A stretch of DNA of 64,000 nucleotides from Amorphophallus konjac (GCA_022559845.1 CM040123.1:316491933-316555932); one strand, 5' to 3'; positions 36,588 to 48,732 are shown, numbered from the stretch's first letter. Notes: generated by a model not told the origin, from the sequence alone. Made by a program: numbers and translations.

Positions 36588-39563
36588 TGTCACGCCCCGA
36601 GCGCGGAAGATACTCGGATATGCGCGACGAGTTTATATCAATCATGTCAATCAAAGTAGTAGTGTATTCGACACCAAAATAGAGATGCACAAAATAGAAA
36701 GATAACCCAATCCTTTATTTTATAATGGATAGACTATTACAAATCCAATACTCTATTCAATTAAAAAGGAAAAGTACATAGTTGACTCAAGAAAATAGGA
36801 AAAAGACTAGATGACACTTGGAAAAGCTCTAGCTCTTTCACTCTTGACCATTCCCATCCGAATGACTTCCCTCGTCGTCGGAATTACCTGAAAAGTAAGG
36901 GACAAACACGGAGTGAGCGAACGCTCAGTAGGAAATTATATCTCAGGAACTAGCAAGGGTTTAAGTAGTTACATCTTTCATGAATGCACTATAGCTATGC
37001 ATGCTCGCATAAAACGACAAGATAGAAAGAGAATTTATCAAGCAAGACAGCAAGATGAACTAGTCATGAGTTTTCAAGAAAAAGATGACAAGATATTCAA
37101 GCAAGTACTTTTGAGCAAGTCATGTCAAGAACTTTGGCTATCATGTATCAAGCAAGCAAGTAATTACCCTTTCTCGGGTCACGCAATTCATGTCAAGTCA
37201 AGTACGAGTCAAGTACAAGATTTGTGTGGAATGTCCAATCAAGCTAGTCATGCACTCGGTATAATGCCAGATATCTTATCATTCAACTCCCATGGGCACA
37301 AGTACTTTCGGGTGCTCCTCCCAGGACCAGATCGGGCCCTATATGCGCAGGCATTTATCATGTATATTTGACATCCACTCTTGTATATATATAGCCAATA
37401 GGGAATTTCAACAATTTAAGCTTGTAGACACGTAGGATAACTTTGAGAGAATGGGGTCCGAAAATACGACATTGGACATAGATAGGTGATAACAACGGTA
37501 CAATCACGATGAACGATGAAACTAGGTGGAATTAGGTTCCCTTAACTCGGGTACCATGACAACAAGTATGGACATTCTTTATATAGAATTGAGGTCCACA
37601 TGAACAGTACATCAACGGCAAGATACCCTCATTCTTATTATAGAATTGAGGTCCACAAGAACATCAACAAATGGCATGATATCATCATCCCATTAAGAAT
37701 TCTCATGATATACTCTTTGCATATCATAAGGTCCGGTATACCATGTTTCTTTAGAGTGACATGGCATTCAATAGTGTAATGGGTTTTTAGGGTACAACCA
37801 GCTCAGTCGGCCTTGAGGGAATCCAAGGCTCGAGGAGTCTTACGGAGGTCTCTATGACTAACTCGCTAGTCCAAAGGAACGGAATGTCCCATGGAGAGCT
37901 TGTATGTCAATGAGAGTTGAGGGTGATCGATAAAACATCATGAAACGTGAGACTATACTCACGGAGTGGAGTAATAGTGCCTACATATATATATATATTC
38001 ATATAGTGAAACCCTCGGATAACAGCAATCGGGAAAAATCAGTAATGCAGAAAGTAGCGACTCTGGTAAAGTCATTTTTCGTAAAATTAACGCCTTAATC
38101 AGGGGCGTTTATATTAAATTTGACGACATATAAAGAGGTCGTCCTTTCCAATATTGCTATTTTACAGGATATTAAAAATCTGTAATTTTGTTGAAAACGC
38201 GCCTTGGGTAGGGGCGTTACCAGGAAAAAGGCGCCCTAGTCTGGGGCGTTAGTTAAACAAGAGACGACCTGGTCAAGGTCGTGAATTCACAATTTTACAA
38301 ATTTCGAGGTAATGAATATTTCAGGAACATGGTATATAGTCAGGACCAGAAAAATAGCAGGATTACAAGAAATTGACCATGCATTACTTTAGAATCATGT
38401 TTGCAATGATAATTAATTTTTAAACATGCTATTTATTAATTAACAGGAATTAACGTCCGTGTGCAGGGCGTCAAATCTGGAATTGACGACCTGGGCATGG
38501 TCGTGTCTTTTAAACTAACACCCTTGTTAGGGTCGTTTCTTTCAAAAATTCCGTAGAAAATAACCAGAACGCATGAAAACTATATGCATGAACTACCGAT
38601 GATAATTATCTATAGTTATATGGTAGTTTGGGCTACGTTCCATGAGAAAATCCTACCTTATGATGATTAACTGGAGAACTGATGAAGACACGGTACTCTG
38701 CTATCAACAGAGTTGGATGAAAGAGGCAGAAGTCTTGGTGTAGATGTATCGACAGGTTCTCTTTTTGGCACGATCAGAAGCAGACGTTCGTCGATGAAGA
38801 ACCCACGTTCTTCAGTAGGTTAAGATGACTTCTCTACAGAGAAATAAGATGAAGAAACATCAGTTTTTCTTCATAATACTTAACTGAAGGTAGAGAAAAG
38901 AAAAACTTACCCGTTAATCTTCTTAATCTGTAAGAAGAGAAGAAGAATAAGAATATTTAGTATTCTTTCATGAAATCGATAATCGGACGAACAGAGATAC
39001 AAGAAGAACCTGCTGTTCTTCACATACCTTAGAATACTCCGAACGCCAAATAGCGTTCTCGGTTCAAGCAGTAGGTTATTTATAGGATTTCTAGAATCCT
39101 AATAGAGTTAGTGTTTGATTGGAAGTAATACTTCCAAGATAGAGTTATTACTACATTCGAACTCTTTCTCAAAGTTATCAACTTACCCTGGATAGACTCC
39201 TAGGTCGAACGAAACTCAAACTGAATTAGCGACCTAGGTCAGGGCGTCGAATTTAAATTGACGCCTTGTCAAGCGTCGTTTCTTGTTAAAACGCGTCTAT
39301 GTCAAGGGCGTTACCCCTTTTACTGTATTTTTATTACTCTTACTTATTTTGATCGCCTGAGATTTGACGCCGTGACACGTGGGCGTCACTTCTTAAAACA
39401 CGCCTTAGGTAAGGGCGTTTTCTTGTAAAGTAGCGCCTTTATCTGAGGCGTTATTTCCATCAGGGTTTTAATTATTTTTATTCCAAGCTCTTTCGTTTAT
39501 TTACTAAATCTTTTAATCTATTTTGATTTATTTATTCCTTTTAAATTTATCCGGGTTGCTACA
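36588..39563 (-). repeat. E3 5' LTR
   Basis: 2976 bp. Dyads as in the other copy, offset by 7581: 38089-38283, 38452-38537, 39228-39312, 39366-39452. TATA 39078-39084 (minus). Leader module 37794-37912. Confidence 0.95.
38089..39452. repeat. Family B dyads of the E3 5' LTR (14 copies, four clusters)
   Basis: Same clusters as the 3' LTR. Small differences show drift: the dyad at 38517 has AACACC for AACGCC, while that at 39260 keeps GCGTCGTT where the 3' copy reads ACGTTGTT. Confidence 0.93.
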
Positions 39564-40065
39564 TGGAAGAAGGTAGGACACTGGAGGTGAAACACGCCTT
39601 CCAACAGGGCGTCAATTCTTGATTTGACGACCTACCCATACGGCGTTTCATGAAACACGACCTAAGACAGGGCGTTTCTTCTGGATTTAATTTTGGCAAT
39701 AAAACTTACTTTATTTGAAAATCATGAAAACACGCCTAAGATTGAGGCGTTAACTTAAAACACGCCCTGAGGAAGGACGTTAACCAATAATTAAATTGAT
39801 TTTTAAATTTTCCTTAAAACCGGATAATACCAGGAATTGACGCCCTGAAGTTTAGTCGTCCTTTCTTTATAAAACGCCCTAGATAAGGTCGCTACTTAAA
39901 TAACGCCCCTCTTCAGGTCGCGAATCATAAAAATGCAACAAAATGCAACGAAAAATCCACAAAAAAGAAAAACTTTATATTATGGGAATATTGACGTTCA
40001 CTTTGGGGCGTCAACATAGTGACATGAGATTTGATCAATATAGCGTCATTTTTGGCGTGTCTACA
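39564..40065 (-). repeat. E4 3' LTR, inner part, with nine family B dyads
   Basis: Resumes the E4 LTR after E3 and ends at TGTAGACACGCC (minus) at 40065. Dyads: 39593-39613, 39626-39647, 39656-39676; 39731-39751, 39761-39781; 39839-39860, 39873-39893, 39902-39922; 39993-40012. Spacings inside clusters 29-34 bp. Confidence 0.95.
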
Positions 40066-40078
40066 GCTGCCCCGCCTT
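40066..40078 (-). other. E4 polypurine tract
   Basis: Minus strand AAGGCGGGGCAGC next to the LTR. Confidence 0.82.
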
Positions 40079-41440
40079 GGCGTCTGCTTTGCAAGGGAGT
40101 AAGACGACATGGAGTAAAAGTGCAACAAAACGGAATGAAGTGGAGCGAACTGATAAGTAGATGCCAAGGTGTGATGTGACACGCCTCAGACACTAAGCAA
40201 TGGAAATTTTTCCAAGATTCTGAATGAGACAACTCCGAATGATTCCAAGGAAGCATCAATTTGTTGGATAAAGGAGATTTAACGAAAGAAGTAAAAAAAT
40301 GTAAGGCAAAAGGTGTGCGCGCGGGCACGATAAGGAAAGACCATTGGAGAGCGGTTACCAGCCAACGTGGACGTGCTACAACTAAGGTAAATTTGCAAGA
40401 AAAATAAAGAGAATTGGGATGGAGATCCAACAAAGGACATTTTCAAGGAATCAGCCTGAGCGGCTTCAGATAGAACAAAGTACTTGATTTGAATGGAATA
40501 TCTCATGTCAACTCAATCAAGAGCAAGTGACCTTCATTATTACCATAATATGAAGATTTTCAGCATGAATCTCAAAGTCCTACATGATGCATGCTGGGCT
40601 AAAAGAAAAGATAAAACAAACTAAAAATAGAAAATAATCAAGGATAATATTGCTAAGCCATCTAGATTTGGTCAAGAATCCAGATCTCTGAGCTGACACT
40701 AAGCCGCAGCCCGTTTGTCCGTGCATCAACTCAGAAAGTGGAACCATCGTCCCAAGCCTTTTAACGACTCAACGGCTTATCCATGTGATCAAGACTTTCC
40801 TGGAATTATCACCGTTTTTTATGAAGGGGAACTCAAATTCCAGGTTCATCAGAACCACAAGGTCCTTGATATGCTATAATAGTGTAAAATATCATATAGT
40901 AAAAATGCTTACAACGAACAAATACAAGATGACAAGTGCAATGTTCAACAATGAGCAACCCAGGCGTCTTGAAACCTGCACCTTTCTGCACTTGAAACTC
41001 ATTAATCTTCACAATCCCAATATCAATAATCATCAATTCATCATAAAACATGATCATAAGTGCTAAATTGAAACTCAATTCCAGCCAAAATAAGAGCACT
41101 TAAGTTCATTAAAGCATCAAAGCATTAAAGCATAGAGAGGTCCAAATCCATAAGCTTCGAAAGAACACGCCTTAAGTCATGGCGTCAAAATTGTGACACG
41201 CGCCTTATGGTGAGGGCGTCAAAAGTAGAAACACGCCCTTCATAAAGGCGTGAACTGCATCGATAGTTCAAGAAGAAAAAATGACCCTATCAAGGGCGTT
41301 ACACAAAACACGACCCTTGTCAGGTCGTCAATTCAAAAATTGACGCCCTTACTCAAGGCGTTAATTAAGCAAACTTCCGTTTCCAGCTCGTAAAACCACA
41401 CACAGTCCTAATGATAATCAAACTTCTAACTCCGAACAAC
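40079..41440. other. E4 3' noncoding region with two dyad triplets
   Basis: No gene seen. 40630-40760 is the counterpart of E2 20870-21010. Family B dyads: 41166-41186, 41197-41220, 41232-41252 and 41280-41300, 41309-41329, 41342-41362, ending about 90 bp upstream of the TATA box of the first antisense gene. The copy at 41280 starts AATGACC, a CG to TG change. Confidence 0.85.
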
Positions 41441-41448
41441 CTAATCGT

Positions 41449-41456
41449 TATAAAAG
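41449..41456 (+). promoter_or_regulatory. TATA box of E4 antisense gene 1
   Basis: TATAAAAG, 138 bp upstream of the start codon and just downstream of six family B dyads. Indicates its own promoter, separate from the LTR. Confidence 0.6.
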
Positions 41457-41586
41457 GCAAGGCACTTCCTCAGATTTACTCAAAGCAAATTCTTCTAAAC
41501 CTCTGCAGTCGGCCCTACTCTTTTCTCTCTGTTTATTCTTATCCCGCAGGCACTCGTCCGAGCTCCTTCTGCAAAGCCAAAAAGAC

Positions 41587-43019
41587 ATGGAGAGGATGAT
41601 TAAGAGACCCAGGTCTTCTACCCCCAGGTTGACTAAAATCCAAGGACACATCTGCAGCCGAGTTGCTCAACATCAGGTTAGTGAATTCCTCTGCCTTTTC
41701 CTCTGCTTATATCTTCTTTCTTTTCTTCTTATTGAATCCTTCTGTCAAACTGCTTCTTACATATGCTTACGTCTGGCATTGTTCATGTTTTCTTTCCACA
41801 GGACTACCCAAATGTCCCTGGTGCTAGGAGATTTACAAAAAACAAGTGGTTACCCCTTATGCTTTCCAAGTTTTCTTCTGACATGAGGGTATATGTAGCA
41901 AGATGGCATCTCTTGGGCCTAGTTACCCATGCCAAGCACTATGACCAAATTCACTTAGATTGGGCTGCCATAGGAGCATTAATTGAACTTTGGCATCCTT
42001 CCACTCATACCTTTCTCTTCTCCACATTTGAAACCACCCTCTTATTGGAAGAACTAGAACTGATCTTGGGCTTAAAGCGGATGAAACAAGGAGAAGAACA
42101 AAAGATGGCCATCATGCCAAGGCCAATCTCCTCTCATGAATTGCTAACCTCATTGATATCTAGCCCAAACATAGTGAACCAAATCAAGGTCACTAAAGGA
42201 ATCAACCTCTTGAAGCTCGCCTCATGGGTGTACAAGAGAGCGGATCAAGCTAAGGAAGAGGAGGAGATAGAAAAGATAGCAAAGGCCTTCGTGGTGTGCT
42301 TAGCAGGAGCACTCTTGTTTCCATCCACGGAGGACTTTCTAGAGGAGGCCCAATTAAGCGCGGTGGTGAGCTTATGGGAAGAGGAAAGAGCCGGACCGGC
42401 GATCCTAGCCTATCTCTATAGCGGGCTTACTTCAGCGGCCATGGGAAGGCCCATCTACGGGTGCATGCTAGCTCTTTCTAGTTGGGTAGATCTTCATTTC
42501 AAATTCGATCCATGTGGCGAGGCCCAACAACCCTCAAGAATCTTTTCAAAAAGCCCACTCTCTTATATGACCGGCTCACTCGGAATGAGCAATAGAGTGA
42601 TGAACCGGATTCCTCAAGTGAAGAAGAGAGGGGAATGGAGAGAGCACCTAAGGGTAATGCCAAAGAACATCTTTACATGCGCCCCGGGAATACTCAAGAT
42701 GCAGGAACTTCGTGCACGATTCTCCACCGGGACGGACCTTCGTCTCATCGGCGCTTCGGACTTCGTGCTATACAACTCTCACAGATGCCTTCCTCAACTT
42801 GGGCTTCCAAGGCAACACCTAGAAGACGTCTCTCATCTCCCTCCAATCAAATCAAGGGACTTAGGCAGCAATGAAAATGGGGAGGAGGTTATCACAATCC
42901 AAGCTCTGTGGAAGATTAACAAACTTCATCAACCTGTAGAAAACTTAGATGAAGACAAAGATCAGTGGAAGAATTATGTAACAGCTTTGAGAAAGCTTAG
43001 GCCCAAGGTGGCTCATTAA
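41587..43019 (+). CDS. E4 antisense gene 1: intact two-exon PMD-like/DUF7745-like protein, 435 aa
   Basis: Exon 1 41587-41676 (30 codons, MERMIKRPRSSTPRL), intron 41677-41801 (GT-AG, phase 0, acceptor tttctttccacag), exon 2 41802-43019. No stop or shift interrupts it, unlike every other ORF in the window. The protein is mostly helical: YVARWHLLGLV, WAAIGALIELWHPSTHTFLF, LLLEELELILGLKRM, then ALLFPSTEDFLEEAQL and TSAAMGRPIYGCMLAL. The pattern 'WxPxTHTFxF ... TLxLEExExILGL' resembles plant mobile-domain-like proteins carried by plant retroelements (DUF7745 group); the assignment is from memory of that pattern. Role unknown. It lies antisense to E4 between the PMD gene and the 3' LTR; E2 lacks it. 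Confidence 0.8.
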
Positions 43020-43115
43020 GCATTGTAATGTTTCTTTTCAAAGTAATAAAATGATTGAGCCTTACTGCGGTGCTTCAAATCAAATCCTCAGATAACCTGT
43101 CGCTCTGTTGAGAAT

Positions 43116-43521
43116 AACGCCTTAAGGAAGGCCGTGATTTAGAAAAGAGACGCCTCAGACCACGACGTTTTCAGCATTCCTGTTCAAACATCTGACGCCT
43201 TCACCAGTAGGCGTTACTTACATAACGACTTAGAACAGGGCGTTAATTGATTCAAATTCCCAAAATATATTCGTTGAAATTTCAGAAGTAACGCCCTTAG
43301 AAAAGCCACGTTTCAATCAGGTAACGTCCCAACCATAGGTGTTAATCAAAACCGTAATAATGATTTCAATCACATCAATCAACGCCCATTGAATGCGTCT
43401 GATGACGGTTATCATTCCCCATGCAAAATAAAATTGACGCCTCAAGCATCGTCGTCCACTTTATAAACACGCCCAAGCCATAGTCGTGATTTCCACAAAA
43501 AATGCCTATCTTTAGGGCGTC
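43116..43521. repeat. Family B dyads upstream of the E4 antisense PMD gene (ten copies)
   Basis: 43116-43136, 43149-43169, 43194-43215, 43224-43244, 43290-43312, 43323-43343, 43381-43399, 43436-43456, 43468-43488, 43501-43521. Several are decayed. They fill the interval between gene 1 and gene 2, where E2 has two family A dyads. The copy at 43468 overlaps the TATA-like box. Confidence 0.93.
43462..43468 (+). promoter_or_regulatory. TATA-like box of the E4 antisense PMD gene
   Basis: TATAAAC, 216 bp before the start codon, followed by a C/T-rich 5' UTR (43540-43677). Inferred. Confidence 0.4.
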
Positions 43522-43677
43522 GCTTCTTTTCGAATGCTAAAAGGGCTTTCCCCCTTTCTTCTTCCTCCCTCCGTTCCATTTGCCCTTCTTTCTTTCTCTG
43601 CAACCCTAACCGAAGCTCTCCCCTCTCCTCTCTTCCTCTATCTCTCTCTCACACTCTCACCCTCCCCAGCCATAGCC

Positions 43678-46600
43678 ATGGCCGGCGGTGGTTCAGCCAA
43701 ACGGCAGAGAGTGGCCGCTCCCGAGGTGGTGGATTTGGGGGACGACGCCCACGGCGAGGGAGAAGCCATCGAGGCGGTGGCCGAAATGGCGATGATCGAA
43801 TACGCACCGGCGGCGGCGGCCGGCGACGAAGCCGAAGAAGGCCCAGGGGCCAATGAAGGAGATGATGATGAAGAAGAAGAAGAAGGAGGAGGAGAAGGAG
43901 AGGAAGAAGAAGAGCCACCGCCCGCGGCGGCGCCCCCTCCCCGTGCCGGCCAACTCCGATGGCCACGGCAGCCAAGGCCCCGACCACAAAACCAGAAGCA
44001 CAAGAAGGTAAGCCTCAACCCAAATCTCAATTTTTTTATTTTTATTTTTATTTTCTCCTGATTTTCCATAGCCCTCGGTTGCAAACCCTGCAACCCAGAA
44101 AGAAGACGCTCTCAGGGGCGTCGCGATTTCAAAAGACACGCCCAACCCCAGGGCGTTAATTAGATTATTTTCATGAAAAACAATTAACCCCATGAGAACA
44201 CGCCCTAAAGCATGTCGCCCAATTAAATTTTCATATTATGTTGTTCATTTTCGCATGCTGTTATTTTTATTTTATTTTCTGAAAACCTGGAAACCACGCC
44301 CCACACCAGGGCGTCAATTCAAAATAGACGACCAAACCAGCGGTCGCCCATTCATGAATTAACGAAACCCCAAATTGAAAAACGCCCTACCCAAGGGCGT
44401 GAATTGATAAACCTTTAGGATTTTTAGAAATTAACCACAAACATACGCCTTAGTCAAGGGTGTTTCATAGATGAAAAACGACCTAGGGTAGGTCGTTATC
44501 TTGAAGCACAAACAGAACCACGCCCCCCTTAAGGGCGCTACTTCAACAAGAAACGACCTGAAGTAGGTCGTTAATTCCAATAACATCAAAATTCAACCAG
44601 GGGCTTATCAAAGATGAAATAAGCATGAATATTCACAACAATTAAGCCAAAAATCCTTATTTTATGTATGCAGGGGCTGATGAGGACGCGTATCTCATGG
44701 GTCATGGTCCGGGCAGCTTATTACGGCCTCCCCGAGTTCCAGAGAGAGAGGGTAGACGCGATGGGGTTCGGGGCCTTCCTCAGCATAGAGCCAGTTAGGC
44801 CAGACCTACCACTCATTCAGGTTCTACGGGAGAGGTGGGATAGGACTAGCCGGGCATTCTTGATGCCTTGGGGGCACATGATTCCTACCCTGGAGGACGT
44901 GGCCAGGATTACAGGGTTGAGGGTAGATGGAGAGGCGGTGAGTGGGATTACCTACCCAGACTACACCGAGCATGCCTAGAGATTGCTAGGGCTGGAGATG
45001 GTTTATGAGACACCCAGCGAGTGCAGGACGATCTTCCGCACCGACCTCACCACAGTGATGGGTTTGGGGAATGCTAGGCACAGGTCAGGAGAGACCCTAG
45101 AGCAGTTCTCACAGAGGTTGATAGACGGGGCTAGGGCAGTGTACTGCCAGGACCCAGCCGACAGGGAGAGAGCTGACCTAGACTTGAGGAGGTTCTTGCT
45201 ACTGCTACTGGGGAGGCTATTGCTCGGGACAAAGGGCGACGTCATCAACTGCCGATTTCTAGGGATACTCGAGGACCTGGAGGCAGTTGGCAGCTACGCC
45301 TGGGGAGCGGCTCTACTGGCGCACATGATGACCGACCTGTCCACGGGGACAGGGCGAGAGACGACCGTCAGTGGCTTCTCACCTTTTCTTCAGGTATGCA
45401 TTTTTTTCATTTTTTGTTTCTTTTATGTATATTTTGATATGCGTGTGAATGCCTAACTAATGCAATGCATGGATGCAGGTTTGGAGCCACCTCTACATGC
45501 CGATGGGACGCGCTGACCCACGGCCTGGGAATGAGGGAGCTTTCCCTCTAGCACGGCGCTGGGTGCCGATCGTCTTCGGCGCCCCACTCGGCTACGAGTT
45601 ATGGGTTCTACGGAGGGAGCTTCGCGACTTCCCTCCCTCGCTGGTATGTATGAATGCCATGCATCTTTCTTTTGCTTTTATTTTGAATTTATGATGATGA
45701 TGATGAAATGATGGTATGTATGTTTATGAATGCAGGTGCAGTGGAGACCCTACGAGGGGATGACAGACGAGGGCCAGCCTTGGGTCGTAGCGGGCCGACC
45801 TCGCTTCGAGTGTGAGCTTTGGGTTCACTACTTGAGCGAGATTGAGCCGTTACGGCTTAGGTTGGTGATGAGGATGCTGGGCCTCCACCAGGAGTGGATA
45901 GAGGTAGGCGAGCCGCGGGGCATCGGGAAGAAGACACGCGGTCGTACAAAGGCGACCGACTGGAGGGTACGGTTCGAGGAGCAGCACACCGACTGGCAGC
46001 GTGGCGGGACCAGAGTCACCTCTCGCGCGACTGACAGCTCCGAGTACCTCCGGCGCTACTGGGAGGTATACGCCGGCCGACCCCAGATGAGGGTCTTAGG
46101 GGTATGTATGAATGCACTTTTTCCCTAAATTAACTGCAAATGTTTATATGACTATCATGCGACTAACATGTGATGGATGCAGGATGCGCGGGACATAGCG
46201 GCAATAGATGCCCAGGCCCACCTACACAGCCTGGAGGACCAGCTAGCTGCCACACGGGCAGACCTAGAGACCCTGGTGAGTGTTTAAATTATTTCTATAT
46301 GCGAATGTATTTTGTTTCTTTTTTTTGCTGAATTATTGATGATTAGCCACTGACGATCTTAATGAATGCAGCGTGCCCAGCAGGGAGTAGTGAGGAGAGA
46401 CCCAGGGGAGGCCTCCAGCTCGAGAGGACCTAGTGCAGAGGTGACTGCACTGGCGGAGCGGCTAGCGGGAGCGGTGGCACGAGCCGAGGCAGCAGAGCGC
46501 GACCTCGCTTCACGGGTAAATTCCAAAACACAAGCCCATTCAAATATTGATTATATATAATTGTGCACTGATAAAAATTCATTTTTACAGACTGAGGAAC

Positions 46601-47209
46601 TTCGAGCCGCTCTTACCTGCGTTGACGAGGGCTTCCGCGCGACGAGCTCACAGGTGAGTGGTTCAATCATGCATTGCTTGAATTGCTAGATTATTGAATT
46701 ATTGCATTGATTGTGGAATTGATGACTTGCTTACCTGTTTGCAGGTGGCTCAGCTTCAGGCAGTACGTACCGAGTTGGCGATCCGTGATCAGCGGATCGC
46801 AGAGCTTGAGAGGTCCCTGAGGTGACGAGAGGAGCTTCCTCAGGACGTGGCCGAGCTACGCGTGGTGCTTGAGCTGGAGAGACGGGAGCGAGCCCGGGAG
46901 CGCGAGGAGCGTGCTCGTGAGCGGGAGGAGTTGGCGGCCCTGAGGACTCAGCTAGCCCTTTCCCAGGAGCGGCTGCGAGTGTCCGAGGAGCGTCTCCAGC
47001 GAGGACGTGAGTGAGCACGGGCTGCAGGGTACTCCTTTACCAGTTCCACCTTCGTGGCGGGCTCTTCCCTCCGAGAGAGGAGCGAGGTAGGCGGACACGT
47101 TCGAGTTCCGGCTTCTTCACGGGGGCCCATGCCTCCTCCACCAGCGCCAGCTCGGGACGGCGAGGAGGAGGTTGAGAGTAGGAGAGAGGAGGGTGGAGGC
47201 GAGAGCTGA
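43678..47209 (+). pseudogene. E4 antisense spliced PMD gene (eight exons)
   Basis: Exons 43678-44007, 44674-45393, 45479-45643, 45736-46101, 46183-46275, 46372-46515, 46591-46653, 46745-47209. All introns are GT-AG and all exon lengths are multiples of three; 782 codons. Exon 1: MAGGGSAKRQR, then an acidic Glu-rich run and Pro-rich stretch. Exon 2: plant mobile domain (TRISW, YGLPEFQRERV, MPWGHMIPTLEDVARITGLRV, RRFLLLLLGRLLLG, GSYAWGAALLAHM). Exons 5-8: charged coiled coil (AGAVARAEAAERDL, RERARERE). It matches the E2 gene exon by exon (exon 5 is 93 bp in both; exon 7 is absent in E2). Stops: TAG in exon 2 at 44978-44980, TGA in exon 8 near 46823 and near 47011, each at an Arg codon of the E2 copy. 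Antisense to E4. Confidence 0.87.
44105..44572. repeat. Family B dyads in intron 1 of the E4 antisense PMD gene (ten copies)
   Basis: Starts 44105, 44137, 44199, 44295, 44327, 44381, 44444, 44477, 44519, 44552; adjacent pairs 32-33 bp apart. 44477-44497 and 44552-44572 have perfect ACGACC/GGTCGT arms. E2 has family A in its intron 1. Confidence 0.95.
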
Positions 47210-48732
47210 GAGACTTGCTTGTACTCCTCCACCCTCACACCTGTACATGATAGCCATGAGATATATATATATATGAGATTGACATGTCTTTGTTACCTGA
47301 GCACTTTGTGTGGTTGTGGCTTCGTGTTTGTGTACTTTTCTTCTTTCCACGTTCTTCGTGTTTACTTTGCTTTTGCCCTGTATCTGCAGCTGCGGTTTTC
47401 ACTTGAACAAAACAGGTTAATTCATCTGTTCGACTTGGCCCCTTGCCCAATAGGCAAGGGGTAGCAATACTTTGACCTTAATGACGGGTCAAGGGGCCAA
47501 GCCTTTAATCAAATAAGGTAAAATGAAATAGCTGATAGAGGGAGATGCATCATGCAAAGCACACATATGCAAACCATAAATAAAAGATGCCCATGCAAAA
47601 GAATGCAAGCATACATCGTGAAGAAATGCACTTATTTTTTCTCTTTTACTCGTTTATATTTTTTTTGTGATTTTTCTTGAAAAATGCGCCTTATGGAAAG
47701 GCGTGGTTTGCATAAAGACGCCTATGGAAGACGGCGTTAGTTTTAAAAGGAATTTGATTTTTGAAAAAGACACGACCGTCTCAGAGACGTTACTTTCAAG
47801 ACGACGACCTAATCTAGGACGTTAATTCTAAAGAACGCGCCTTAGCCAAAGGCGTTAATTGAATAATTCCGCAAAAAAAAGTTGCCAAGGCTATCAAGAC
47901 CACGGGTCCTACATGGTCACCATCTAAAATTCATTAACCTTTCTTGAGTAAAAAAAAAAGGAGTTGACGTGCTCATAGTTGACTTATATTCAAGATTTCG
48001 CACAGTGCAATTGCTTGAGTCCGTCTTGACCATCTTGCGAGTTCATGACTTTACCCCATAGAAGGGATGGAAGAAAATATAAGGAAAGCCCATAAGGGAT
48101 TCTAGGATGCTCAAGGTAAAGTTACCTCCCCTACCCTATGCCTGTTGGGGTTCGGTCTTTGGCGTAGGAAATTTGTTGCCTTTTTGCCCTTTTATATTGC
48201 ATGCATACGCCCAAGGTTTTCCTGGCGGGGACTTTGCCACTCTTGACATGCCATTCTTTTCATAACTTGACTTTCGCTTTGGAATTGATTTGCATTGATG
48301 AAAATAAACCTAATTGTACTTGGGCTTTTGTGGCATTTGCTCCCTTTTGGGCCTTGACTTCCACCTACTAGGGCGGCGGATAGGCTTGGTGTGTTTACCT
48401 CGAGGTCTCCCTTCCTCCCTTATGGGCCGAAGAAGAAAAGAACGGGTATTGTCTTTCACTTTTAATCAGGTTTTTGACTTTCCGTCAGATTTTGCACTGC
48501 TTGAGTTCAAGAATAAAGCGTGTAGTGTGTGCGGGAGTCAACCCCCTTTTAAATTAGCAAGACTGATGAATGAATTCTGAATTTTGACCTTTCGGACATT
48601 GATCCTTCGTGTGCCATGGCACCGACTTTGATCTCTTTTTTTTGATTTTGAAGAATTTCTAATTTTTATTTGCTTTTGGTTTTTCTATTTTTTTTAGATT
48701 TTGAAGATATATATTTTTTGTTAATTTTTGAA
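47210..48732. other. E4 noncoding tract between antisense PMD gene and pol
   Basis: No gene supported. 47683-47856 holds five family B dyads (47683, 47717, 47771, 47803, 47834). 48200-48270 is the counterpart of E2 16627-16690. The end near 48640-48720 is T-rich. The two convergent transcription units (PMD gene on plus, gag-pol on minus) meet here. Confidence 0.8.

Larger units (their letters stand above)
29009..39563 (-). mobile_element. E3: Tekay/Del-like chromovirus inserted in the E4 3' LTR
   Basis: LTRs 29009-31982 (3') and 36588-39563 (5'), about 2975 bp each and differing at a small number of sites by eye, with perfect duplication TGGAA (29004-29008, 39564-39568). Ends read TGTAGCAACCC..CGTGACA on the minus strand. 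Primer site of tRNA-Met(i) type at 36563-36580, polypurine tract at 31983-31995. One polyprotein (36415-32063). E3 entered E4 after E4 entered E1, so it is the youngest layer by order of nesting. Confidence 0.96.

Noticed and set aside
43638..44193. Minus-strand ORFs over exon 1 of the E4 PMD gene
   Set aside because: Mirror of the acidic GA-rich exon; no homology or splice context on that strand.
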